A stretch of 64,000 nucleotides of DNA, from NCBI GenBank assembly GCA_022559845.1, contig CM040118.1, positions 448,878,053 to 448,942,052 of the forward strand, in the 5' to 3' direction. Position numbers and translations under genes: made by a program. The stretch comes from Amorphophallus konjac. Taxonomy: Eukaryota; Streptophyta; Magnoliopsida; Alismatales; Araceae. Below the pieces are notes generated by a model that saw only the letters and a program-made list of their open reading frames with translations, searched no databases and had not been told where the DNA came from. Of this stretch, positions 1-10,900 are shown piece after piece (the stretch's first letter is position 1; the number at the start of each line of letters is the position of its first letter).

Positions 1-75
1 AATTCTAAACTAAAAACTCTCTTTTATATGATGAAATGTGGATGTGACATGCTGGCTTATGCTTTCTATATGCAG

Positions 76-1015
76 CTCGATCCTGAAGGGCGGATAGCGG
101 AGCTAGAGGGATTACTCCACTCTACCATCCTGCAGCGGGATGAGTATAGGACGGCGCTGGAGCTCCTGGTGAGACTCTAAATGCTTATGATATGACTATG
201 ATTATGCATGATGCTAATGCTTCGGCTATGACAATGCAGCGAGCAGAGGGAGCTCAGCGAGCAGGACCAGACGCCCCATCGTCGTCCTCGCAGCCTGCGG
301 GAGACAGGGCTGGGCGAGATGCTGACTTTGCTCGGGCAATTGCCCGGGCCGAGGAGGCGGAGGCCACCCTCGCGGAGCGGGTAAGATACTTACATGCTTT
401 ATGATTATGCTTATGCTAATTAAATTTATATGACTAACCTATATGCAATGCAAATGCAATCTACAGGCGATAGAGCTAGCAGCGGCAGTGGCGGAGGCCA
501 CCCAAGCGAGGGCAGAGGTAGAGAGGAGCCGGGCCGAGACTGATCGAGCTCGAGCAGAGACGGAGCTCGTGCGGGCAGAGCTAGCCCGACTGAGAGCGGA
601 GACCCCTCGACATGTGGACGATGTGGAGATGGAGCGACTTCGAGCAGATTTAGCACGAGCGCAGGCCGAGGTGAAGGACCTTCGCCTTGGGACTGCGGAT
701 CTTGATCGCTACCGGACCGAGGCACGGGAGACGCGACGCCAGATCTTCACACTGAAGATTAGGCTGCAGACCATGGAGCAGACGGTCCGGATGCTAGGCC
801 GGGCACCAGAGCGGAGTTCTTCCCGGAGCGGGGCTCATAGGAGTGCTGCCCCTAGTGGCTCGGTTGGGGATTTCTTAGTTAGTTCCGCCGGCCAACAGAG
901 AAATGAGAGGGCAGAGAGAGGACAGCAGGAGGAGAGTGCTTCCATAGCACCGCCACCCAGGAAACCCGAGGGTGGAGAGGATGAGGGCGGCCCGACTGAT
1001 AAGCCGGCCGAATGA
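76..1015 (+). CDS. Antisense gene A of element 1, last three exons: coiled-coil tail of plant-mobile-domain protein
   Basis: Exons 76-168, 240-380 and 467-1015 (stop TGA) are joined by short introns with GT/AG borders. All are phase 0, and they give 260 open codons. They match the last three exons of gene A in element 2 exon for exon: the first two are identical in length (93 and 141 nt), and the last is 90 nt longer here (549 against 459 nt). The encoded part is rich in Glu, Arg, Ala and Leu with regular spacing, so it should form a long coiled coil (roughly exon-3 residues 1-115), followed by a Ser/Gly/Pro-rich acidic tail. The plant mobile domain itself lies left of the window. It runs opposite to gag-pol. 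Its function is unknown; an oligomerising tail is inferred. Positions 1-75 are the end of the preceding intron. Confidence 0.75.
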
Positions 1016-1241
1016 TGTACTTTTATGCTTTTCTTACCACTTGTACATGCCCTTTTATGAAAATGAAATTTTTGTTGACTTTTTATGTGGATGTATGAAT
1101 GAATGAGTGATTGAAAGTACGCATGATGGATGTGTATGTGTGAATGAATGCTTGTGTGGAGAAGGTGTGGTGTACAGATGTGAAAGACCGCCAGGTCTAG
1201 GCAAAGAATAGACTAACTGCCTGAATTTAGTAGCAGAGGAA

Positions 1242-1695
1242 ATGACGGTCTGGTCTTGGACCGTCATAATCAAATGACGCGCCTATCTTAGGCCGTCATT
1301 CATGAAACATCTTATTCTGATAGCCGGGCTACAGAAGAAATAGCGGCCCATGGTAGGAGCGTTAAAAGAAAACAACGGCCCTAGACCGGACCGTTATTCA
1401 TGGCAGAACATGGTTTTAGAACTACTCGCAGAAAATGCGACGGCCTGAAGGAGACGCGTCATAACGAAACGACGGTCCTAACCTGACCGTTACATGGCGT
1501 TCAGCCCAGAAGAGAGAGACTTGAGCGATTTGAAGGATATAACGGATTAGGGTTCGTCCGTTGAAAGGCGACGGTCTGAGACCAGACCGTAAACAGCCAC
1601 AGAACATGTTTTAAGAAAAACCCAACCCACAGAAAAAGTGACGGCCCAGGGTAGGCGCGCCAGAGTGAAGTAACGGCCCTACGACAGACCGTCAG
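1242..1695. repeat. Hairpin cluster between antisense genes A and B (element 1), about nine units
   Basis: Nine 24-27 nt inverted repeats of the GTRACGGYC / GACCGTYAG type. The first (1242-1267) is a perfect 9-bp stem with an 8-nt loop. Others have one damaged arm, often GCGTCA in place of GACCGTCA. The rest of 1016-1932 holds no gene that I can support; its 3' end is the leader of gene B. Confidence 0.8.
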
Positions 1696-1932
1696 AGTCT
1701 GGGTCGTTTCCAAAAACGGATTCGGCCGTGAGAGCTTAGAGTCCGAGGTTCAGCCACTTAATCTCTTGCTAGAACTTATCCAAATTTCAGATAAAGCCTC
1801 CCAACTCCAATCTTATCCTTCCAAAGTTAATAAAAAGCCCCAGCAACTTGGGAAACTTACCCAAAATCGCAGCTTGCACAAAAAACTCCGTTCTAGGGTT
1901 GAAGAATTCTCCCTAATCAAGCAGAAATCAAG

Positions 1933-3374
1933 ATGAAGAGATGCTTCGAGATGGCGGCTATGGCAGAGAAGATCTACACCGGCCCTAAGGCTGCAAGGAG
2001 GGAACATGGGGAGCTTCAACGGCTGTCCTCGATCCCCAAGCATCTAAGCTCTAATGTCCAAAGGGTGGTAAGCTTGCATGACTTCATCTAAAGTTCAGAT
2101 TTTTTTGCTGCACTTTAATTTTCTTCGTAACTTTCCTTCTTCTTTTCTTCTTCAAGCCTCTTCCTGGCCCAAGGTGTTATTCCAACCTGAAGTGGGTGGC
2201 TCCCATGGTAAAGGCACTCCCTTTAGAGGTGGTATCAATCCTCAAAGCATGGCACCTCCAACCCCTCTTGGTTCTAGGCAAAAACTTCCAGAAATTGTCT
2301 TTGGATTGGCCATGCCTTTCAGCCCTAGTGGAACTATGGCATCCACAAACTCATACCTTTATCTTCCCCTCATTTGAAGCAACCGTCCTATTGGAGGAGG
2401 TAGAGACCTACCTAGCCCTTCCTAAGACTAAGGTGGGGGATGAGGATCGGGTTTGCTATACAATAGAACCTATTGATCCGTCCTTGATCTTAAGCGACTT
2501 CATTCATAACCCAAAGGACGTGCGGACCATGATCAGCCCGCGCCACATTCACTTGATCCCTATAGCACAATGGATAGTGTCTCACTGTAAAAATAAGTGG
2601 GAGAGACACGAAGCAATAGCCAAGGCGGTGGCGGTTTGCTTGTGCGGGGTCTTCCTTTTCTCCACGACCGACCACCTCTTAGATATCCAAAATCTTAGCA
2701 TTATTAGTGGACTGTGGCGGGGTATGTCTATTTCTCAAGCGGTCCTCTCATACCTCTATGAAGGACTAAGCTCGGCTTGCCTTGGAGGGCCTTTGTTCGG
2801 TTCCATGATACTCCTTGAGTGTTGGATAGGAGTGAGAATCAAATTCCTTCCTAAGGAAGATATAACTTCGGCGAGCCGGATCTTCGGGAGCCATCCTCTC
2901 TTCTTCATTGGAGGGGCTTTTGGATATTCTCCTCAGGTTGAATGCAAGACAGCGGATAAGAAAACTCGGGATGAATGGCGCCTCTTCTTCAACACTTTAC
3001 CAATGGACAAGTTCATCATGCGACCAAGAGTCCTCCGAAGTGCCCTTCTTAAAATACAGCGGCGCCAAGGCCTCGACCTCCAGCTAGTAGGGAACACTAC
3101 CATGGCGATCTACAACCCGCACCGATGCCATCTTCAGATCGGATTACCTCGAATCAGCGTTTCTGCACTATCACACTACCCTCCCCTTTTACCTAGGAAG
3201 ATGGGGACCGAGGAAGATGAAAGAGCGATCCGGAACGCACTAACCATGTGGGAGATCAGCAAGGTGCGTCCGTGGCAAGCAGAAGTTGAAGAGAACGACG
3301 ACACACGCCGAGATTACTTGAAAGAGTTAAGAAGAATCCGCGCTCTTGCGGATAAGAAGTCGAATGTATCTTGA
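1933..3374 (+). CDS. Antisense gene B of element 1: DUF7745-like (plant-mobile-domain superfamily) protein, two exons
   Basis: Exon 1 is 1933-2067 (45 codons, donor GTAAGC), the intron is 89 nt, and exon 2 is 2157-3374 (acceptor TTCAAG, stop TGA). This gives 450 residues. The ATG at 1933 is chosen because the same start, exon sizes (135 and 1218 nt) and splice sites recur in element 2. The core (about residues 60-330) has the layout of DUF7745: a LWHP..HTFIFP segment followed by LLEEVETYLALP, then a helical part around CLCGVFLF and SACLGGPLFGSMILLECW. The first segment also resembles the start of the plant mobile domain in gene A (ERWDP..RAFIFP..TLEDIARITGL), so the two may be distant relatives. 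It lies opposite to gag-pol, between pol and the 3' LTR. No catalytic motif is evident and the biochemical role is unknown. The frame is intact. Confidence 0.8.
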
Positions 3375-3546
3375 TTCCTTTTGCTTGTAAAAGATGTTAT
3401 TAGATTGCCATTTCAGAATTTGATTTATCACGACTTATACTTTACTAAACTTGCTTGAATAAGATGAGATTGCCTTAATTGAAAGAACCTGAGTTGTGTG
3501 CTTTGGAAGATTAGATCGATATGAATAAACAGAGTTTCTGGGGGGA

Positions 3547-3796
3547 GTAACGGATACCCTCTGGGCCGTTATTATTATACGACGGTCCGGAGTAGGCCGT
3601 CAGAATGGAAGTAGTAAGAACTCATTCTCTGAAGGATGCGACGGATGGATCTTGGGCCGTTATTTGAAAGTAACGGTATGTTCTCAGACCGTCATGATGA
3701 TGGTTTAACGAAAGGAAGAAAGCCCGTGCCTGAAGGAAGTGACGGTCCGAGGGGGACCCGTTACATGAATGTAACGGTCTGATGCTGGCGCGTTAC
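3547..3796. repeat. Hairpin cluster downstream of antisense gene B (element 1), six units
   Basis: Six 26-nt hairpin units in three close pairs, such as 3771-3796. The matching place in element 2 (28309-28557) also has six units in three pairs. The following 3797-4034 holds a GC-moderate spacer conserved with element 2 and no gene that I can support. Confidence 0.75.
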
Positions 3797-4034
3797 ACGC
3801 CTGAACCTGCATAGTTGTGAGCTTTTACCTTTGGGCTTGCCCCTGTACTCTGCACACACTTAGACATGAAACATGTTAGATCCGTCCTTAGACTCAACCC
3901 CTTGCCTCGAGGCAGGTTAGATAATGACCGTTTCTTGATATTTGGTCAAGGGGTGGAGCCTTATTAAAATAGGCGAAAACGTAAATAAAAATGCGATGCA
4001 TGTTATGCGAATGATGGAAATGTTGAATGCTTTT

Positions 4035-4167
4035 GATTTTTTTTTTTCTTTTGAAAAATATTTGATTTGTTTGGATGTTTGAAATATTTGATTTTTTTGG
4101 TTTTCGAAATATATTTGATTGTTTTTTGGATTTTGAAACGTATTTGATTGTTTTTGGATTTTGAAAA
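4035..4167. repeat. T-rich degenerate tandem repeat (element 1)
   Basis: About four imperfect units built on TTTTGGATTTTGAAATATTTGAT. The equivalent place in element 2 (28790-29083) holds about ten units of about 25 bp, so the array has expanded or shrunk between copies of one family. Confidence 0.7.
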
Positions 4168-4925
4168 CATCAGTGCCTCTCTAGCAATACGAGACCTCCC
4201 ATACTTTTAGCTTGAGTCCCGAGATCGGCGTGTATATAGCGTGACAACCCCCGGCCGAGATCTGGTCATTGTGACGGTGTTTTTACCAAAGCTGTACCCA
4301 GGGTACTTGTTTCAGTCCTAAAAGGAAAAAAAGAATATGGGGGTAAGCTTAGGCCAGTCATAGAAGTTTTTAGAACTTGATTCCCTCACCGTACAACTTT
4401 AATAGAGATTCGGTCTGTTGCGCCGGGGCTTTTTATGTCCGCCATCGAACCCTTGTCCACTTAGGCATGCATGCGACCGGGCTCATAACGTCCCGCGGGG
4501 AACTGTACTGCCACTCTTATCATGCCTAATCCTTTTCTTTTGGAGCTTTTGAGAATTCATTTACAAACCTTGAGATGATGCTTTTGATTTTGTGGTAAAG
4601 AACACTCCTTTTTCTCTTCTTTTCTTTACTTTCTTGTGGAGTCAGGTCATAACGGACTTGCCCCTATTTGAGACCTCCTCTCGTTAGGGAGTTTGGATCG
4701 GTTGTCTCCTTCTTATTCACTCCTTGCCTCTGGACTCAGCCGAAGAATGAAACGTACAGAGACTTTGACTTTCCCCCGAAGCATGGCCGAGGAAAAACAG
4801 TGTCTTTTTTTAAGCAAAGAACCCGACCAGGGGCGTCGTGTAGTGTGTGTTTGCCTTACTCGAGACTCTCTTTTGAAGATAGGAGGCATTTCTTATTGCC
4901 AGGAAAGCACATCGTTTAGATTTGT
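4168..4925 (-). other. Conserved non-coding segment downstream of gag-pol (element 1)
   Basis: This 0.76-kb segment follows the gag-pol stop and is shared with 29084-29832 of element 2. It contains no convincing gene. The small plus-strand ORFs here (for example 4668-4919) are not preserved in element 2. Confidence 0.6.
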
Positions 4926-7900
4926 TTAAGGAAAGAAACGCTTAAGATACAACCCATTCCACGGGTGAGAGAGCTCCTCACCTTCCGCGTTGATTAGACG
5001 ATAGGCATTCCCTGAATAAGCTTCTTTTATTACAAACGGTCCTTCCCAGTTAGGTTGCAATTTAGACCTAGGACCTGCAGACCGAATGAATTTGCGTTTC
5101 AAAACCATTTCACCCTTGCAAAATTTTCGTTCAATTACCTTCTTTTGAAAATAACGCGAAACTCTCTTTTGATAAACAGATACGTGATCGGCCGCATTCA
5201 TCCTCTTCTCATCTAGGAGTTCCAGTTGGACGAGCAACGCCTCTCGACGTTCATCGAGATTAAGTTCCTTATCGAGCTGTACTCTGAGTGAAGGGATTAA
5301 GATCTCATATGGGAGCACCGCCTCCATCCCGTAGGTTAGAGAGTAGGGAGTTTGTCCCGTAGGAGTACGGACGGAGGTGCGGTAAGCCCACAGAGCTTCC
5401 ACCAATCTTTCAGGCCAATCAGAAAACTTATGCGCTTCACACGTTTTCTTAATGATTTTAAGAAGAGTTTTATTAGTGGCTTCGGCTTGACCATTGCCTT
5501 GAGGGTAATATGGTGATGAATGATGTAATGTAATTCTGAACTTCTTACAGAGGTCTTTAAGCTCCTGGGAGACGAACTGGGGTCCGTTGTCGGTGATGAT
5601 GCTGCTTGGTACTCCGAATCGCGAGATGATATTCTTCATGATGAAGCGGCACACTGTTGTAGCTTTGATCTCTGCGTATGCTTCGGCTTCGGCCCATTTG
5701 GTGAAGTACTCAGTGGCTGTGAGAATGAAGGATTTCTGCTTGATCTGAGAATTAGGATCACCGAGTGGGCCGACGACGTCGAAAGCCCACATAGAGAATG
5801 GCCAAGGAGCGATCATAGGATGAAGAGATGAAGCTGGAGAGTGAATTTTATCAGCGTGGAGTTGGCATTTAAGACACCTCCGGACATAGAGGGAGCAGTC
5901 TTCCTCTAGAGTGGGCCAATAGTAACCCTGCCTAAGGATCTTCTTCGCTAGAGCCTGGCCATTGACATGGCCTCCACACTCGCTAGAATGTGCTGCTTCT
6001 GCTACTTTCCAAGCTTCCATGTCATCTAGGCATCTCATGAGCATTCCGTTAGTAGCGCGCCTGTACAGTTCTCCTGCAATGATAGTGTATTTTGCGGCGG
6101 CTCTTCTTATCGCTTTGCGCTGCTCAGCTCTTGCCCCTTCTGGGAAAGTCCCTTCTTTGCAAAATAACTCGATTTCATGGTACCAAGGCAATTCTTCCTC
6201 ATCCAAAATTTCCTCTAGTTCTGCCAATGATACCTCCTTGAGATCTTCCTTCTCAGCTCTCACTTCTGCAGACCTCCCAAGGTTGGTGAACCAAGGGTCC
6301 TGGATAGAGGGTACGTCCATCCTCTGGACGACGACAGTCTCAGTACTACGACTGAGAGGGAAGGATAAGGAGGAGGCCAGAGATGCTAATGCATCTGCCA
6401 GAATGTTCAGTGAACGGGGAGTATGGATATAGATTAGCTTGCGGAACCGCTTAGCGATGAGCGTGACCAGATCTTGATAGGGCTTGAGTTTGGGGTCACG
6501 GGTACGGTAAGTGGCCAGAACTTGCCGTAAGACGAGCTGAGAGTCTCCTATGATGTTTAAATAACGCGCGCCTAAGAGACAGGCGTGCTTCAAGCCGGCC
6601 AGGAGAGCCTCATACTCAGCGATGTTGTTGGTAGCAGGAAATCGAAGTTGGTAAGCAAAGGGGATGGTCACTCCCTCAGGAGTAAGCAGGACAGCACCGA
6701 TCCCTTGGCCCTGTGAGTTAAGCGCACCGTCAAAGTGCAGAGACCAGAAGGGATGCTGAGAAAGGACAGAGAGATGCTCATCAGGGAAATCGTCCTGAAT
6801 AGAGTCGGTGTGAGGAATAGGGAGATGTGCAAGATGCTCAGCAATGGCATATCCTTTGACTGCCTTCTGAACGACAAAGGTGATATCGAATTGAGATAAG
6901 AAGCTCTGCCAACGAGCTAACCTACTAGAAAGAACGGGCTTTTCTAAGAGATAACGGATCGGGTCCATTCTAGAGATCAGCCTAACCGGGTGAGCGAGAA
7001 AGTAATGTTTAAGCTTCTGAACTACCCATACTAAGGCGGCACAAGTCTTCTCCATAGCGGTGTACTTAGATTCGGCTGGATTAAATAGCCGAGAAAGATA
7101 GTACGCAGCCCGCTCTTTTCCTTCGTCATCCACTTGTGCTAAAACCGCCCCTAGGGAGTCCTCAATGACCGAGATGTATAGGATCAGGGGTTTCCCAGGG
7201 ACAGGAGGTTGCAAAACCGGGGGATTGGATAGATATTCCTTGAGGTCCTCATAGGCCTTTTGACAATCTTGATTCCATTCGAACTTGACCCCCGCCTTGA
7301 GCAATTCATAAAACGGACGGCACCTTTGAGAATGCTGGGATATGAATCTTCTAATGAATTGCAACCTACCAATCAGTCCTCGAAGTTCCGTAATGTTCTT
7401 TGGCGGAGGCATATCCATGACGGCCTGTGCTTTGTTAGGATCAATCTGGATCCCCCGTTTGCTCACTATGAAACCTAGCAGCTTCCCCGAGGAGACTCCG
7501 AATACACACTTCTTCGGATTCATCTTTAGCTTGTACTCCCTGGCTCTCTGCAGCACCTTAGCCAAAATAGAGGGGTGCTCTTCTTTCGATCTTGACTTCA
7601 CCAAGATGTCATCCACATAAGCTTCCATATAGACGTGCATCATGTCGTGGAAGATAGCCATCATCGCCCTTTGATAGGTGGCGCCTGCGTTCTTTAATCC
7701 AAAAGGCATAACTACATAGCAGTATGTGCCCCAGGGCGTGGTGAAGGAAGTTTTCTCTTGATCTTCAGGAGCGAGACGGATCTGATTATAGCCCGAGTAC
7801 CCATCCATAAATGATAGAGCTTCGTACCCGGCAGTGTTATCAACAAGGACGTCTATATGAGGTAGCGGGAAATCATCTTTGGGACATGCTTTGTTTAGAT

Positions 7901-10900
7901 CCCTGAAATCAATACATATGCGCACTTTGCCATCCTTTTTGAGAACAGGGACTATGTTTGCCACCCACTGAGGATATAAAACTACTCTGACGAACTTGGC
8001 CTTGTAAAGCTTGTCGACCTCTTCCTTAATCCGCAAGGCCATGTGGGGGTGAAATCTTCTCGACCTTTGTTTAACAGGTGTTGCCCCTGGTTTAAGCACG
8101 AGTCGGTGTTCCACCAAGGAGGGGTCAAGACCTGGCATGTCCTCATAAGACCAGGCGAAAGAATCGCTATACTCCCTCAGTACCTTTATTAGATCCTCTT
8201 CTACCTGTGGAGGGAGATTAGCTGAAATATTGATGGGCCTTGGATCTTCTTCTGTTCCCAAGTTGATTTCCTTGGTAGGTTCATCCACTGCCGTCGACGG
8301 CTGGTCGAATCTTCTTAGTCCCTTGGTATATAAGTCGGCAGTGTCCTCTACATCGCTGTCTTCATCAATTGGGTCCTTCTCATCCAGCACTTCATAGACG
8401 CCTAATCCATCATCGCTCCACACCCCTTCTATTTCTTCTTCATCTTCAATTGCAATCGCTGTGGCGGCGAATTCTGGGCACTTCAAAAGAGCATGACACC
8501 GCTGAGCTAAATCTTGCAAGAACCTATCAGGAATAGATCGGGGAGGATGCGCAAGCGAGCGCGGCTCAGGAGGGGAAGGGTTGGACGACCTAGAACAAGA
8601 CCCTACTTCTCTAGACCTAACAGACTCTACTTCTCCAGACTCGCTAGACCCTAACTCTGACCTAGGAGAGAGGAAGCCTAATGGAAGGGAAGGAGCAGGG
8701 GACCCGTGCCCCTGGGACGAGGAGGATGGAGATAGGATAGCATAATCTTCCACTGAAATCTCCGTTTTAAATTTGACGTTTTTTTTTTTTTGGAGATCAG
8801 TGGAGACCATGCAGCATGATGGAGGAAGCGGGAGCTGCATAGGGAACAGCTCAGGAAAGATGCAATTAAAGAAAAGATCACAAGAGGAGGAACCCCACAT
8901 CTCGTAGATTTGATATTTAAACGACGGAGGGATGGGGAAAGCAGGCAGATTAATGGGGCAGTAAGGCCTATAAGCAGGAGGATTGATTAGAGTCTGAAAT
9001 GGATCACTGAAGGATGGATTGATCATAATCGGAGGAGGACGGGGTATAAACCCCTTTAACTGGATCATGCACTGAAAATGAGAGGGAGATAGAGAAAGAG
9101 CAATCAGCGAGTTCCCTTCTTTCTTTGAATTATCACTAGGCTGCTTCTTTGGCCTCCACCGCATAAGCTGACCCTTCTGTGGCTTCTGGCTGCCTCTTTC
9201 ACAAAACAGCCCCTGGAGGGCCCAGCTGTAGTCGATCACATCGTCATTTAGCCCCCTTGGCAACGGGGGTGGACTGGTGACTGGACAAACCGTGTCGGTT
9301 TCTGACTGGACTGGCTTCGCAGCTAACGTGCCCAGCTGTGGGGGGCCTCTGACAAAATGCTGACGGTAATCCCAGGTAAGCGGCCCAGAGTCACCCATCA
9401 TTGATAATGCTGTCTCCTTGTAACCGAGACCTCGTCTGCCCATTTTTCTTCCTTTTGGTATGGGCTTGGTCATCCCTTGCAGCTGTGCACCGAGACCTCT
9501 CCCCGGTTGATAGCCCAGTTTCAATATAATGTTCCACCCCTTTGAATCTCGAATCTGCGGCTTTGCCTTGATATTGACCGGGGTAGTGACGGGCTTAGGA
9601 GTGGTGTACGCCCAAGGAAAGTTTAGGTCTAGCACTGATAGCACGGGCCTGCTGCTTGGCCAGAGAGTAGGAAGAATCTGTTCAGAGATGGCCTTCACTG
9701 ACTGTACCGTGGATAAACTTTTAACTTTGACGACCCTCCCTTGAAAAGGGAATTTGATGCATTGGTGCGCGGTGGAGGGCACGGCGCCAAGTGTGTCGAT
9801 CCAGGGACGACCCAAGATGGCTTTGAACATAGGGTCGATGTCAAGTACATAGAATTCTATAGCCATGGACAGAGGCCCGAGCTCAGCCTGAATAGTGACT
9901 ACCCCGTGACATGCCCGCCTTGAGTTGTCGTATGCTGCTATAGTGGTGGGGGTAGACCGTAGTAACTCCTCAGATATATTGCAGGCTCGGAGAGTGCTGA
10001 GGGGACAGACATTAATTGAGGCCCCAGTGTCGACCAAGGCTGCTTCAACGTCGACTTTGTTCAAAGTAATTGTTATGCAGAGTGGCATTTGACGAGCCCC
10101 CGGAGGTGCAAGCTCGGTCTCAGAGAATGTGATTGCCGGCCCTTTAGAGATAGTTGCTAGTGCCGTTGGTAGACTGTCGACTGCCATGTCTTCACTAACC
10201 ATGACCTTCTGTAAAAAATCCCTCAGTGCATCTTGATGGAGAGTGGACCTCTTGATTAACTCCAGCACAGATATCTTGGCGGGTACCCGATCTAGATGAT
10301 GCAGTAAATCATATTGAGTCCCCGGTAATGGTTCGGCTTCTTCTTGCTCGGCCACATGTTGGGAAGGCTGGGGATTGCTAGTAGTGACGTAGCTCCGATG
10401 GAACATCTTCCCACTCCTCAGAGCACAATTTGCCGCGGCATCGGGGGATAGTATGATGGGCCCTGCGGGGCGAATGAGTGGAATAGGTGGCGTGGGGGAG
10501 GCAGTTTGGTAAAGCGGAGGGTTGGTGAAGTTAATGGGGGATGCGCGGATGATAGGTGAAGGATTGGTGGGTGGTAGGGTGGTGATGGATGTGGATGCTG
10601 GTGAAGGCAGGGTGAATGGATGGGTAAGGATAGGTGCGGGATTGGATGGTGGTGTGATGACGGTGATGGAGGTTGGCGAAGGATACGACGGGGTGGTGAG
10701 CGGATTTGGTGGAGCGGGTGTGAATGGTGGGATGAGCGGAGAGGGTGTTGGTTGTGTAGGGAGGATGAAGGAAGGTTTGTGGTGGAAGGCCATGACCTGT
10801 GGCGCGGTGCCATCATCATCAAATGACCACGCAGTGTTGGAGGCCGGTGGTTGGACTACATTAACCTGTGCTGGCGCTTGCGGCTGTTGCGGAGGAGCGG

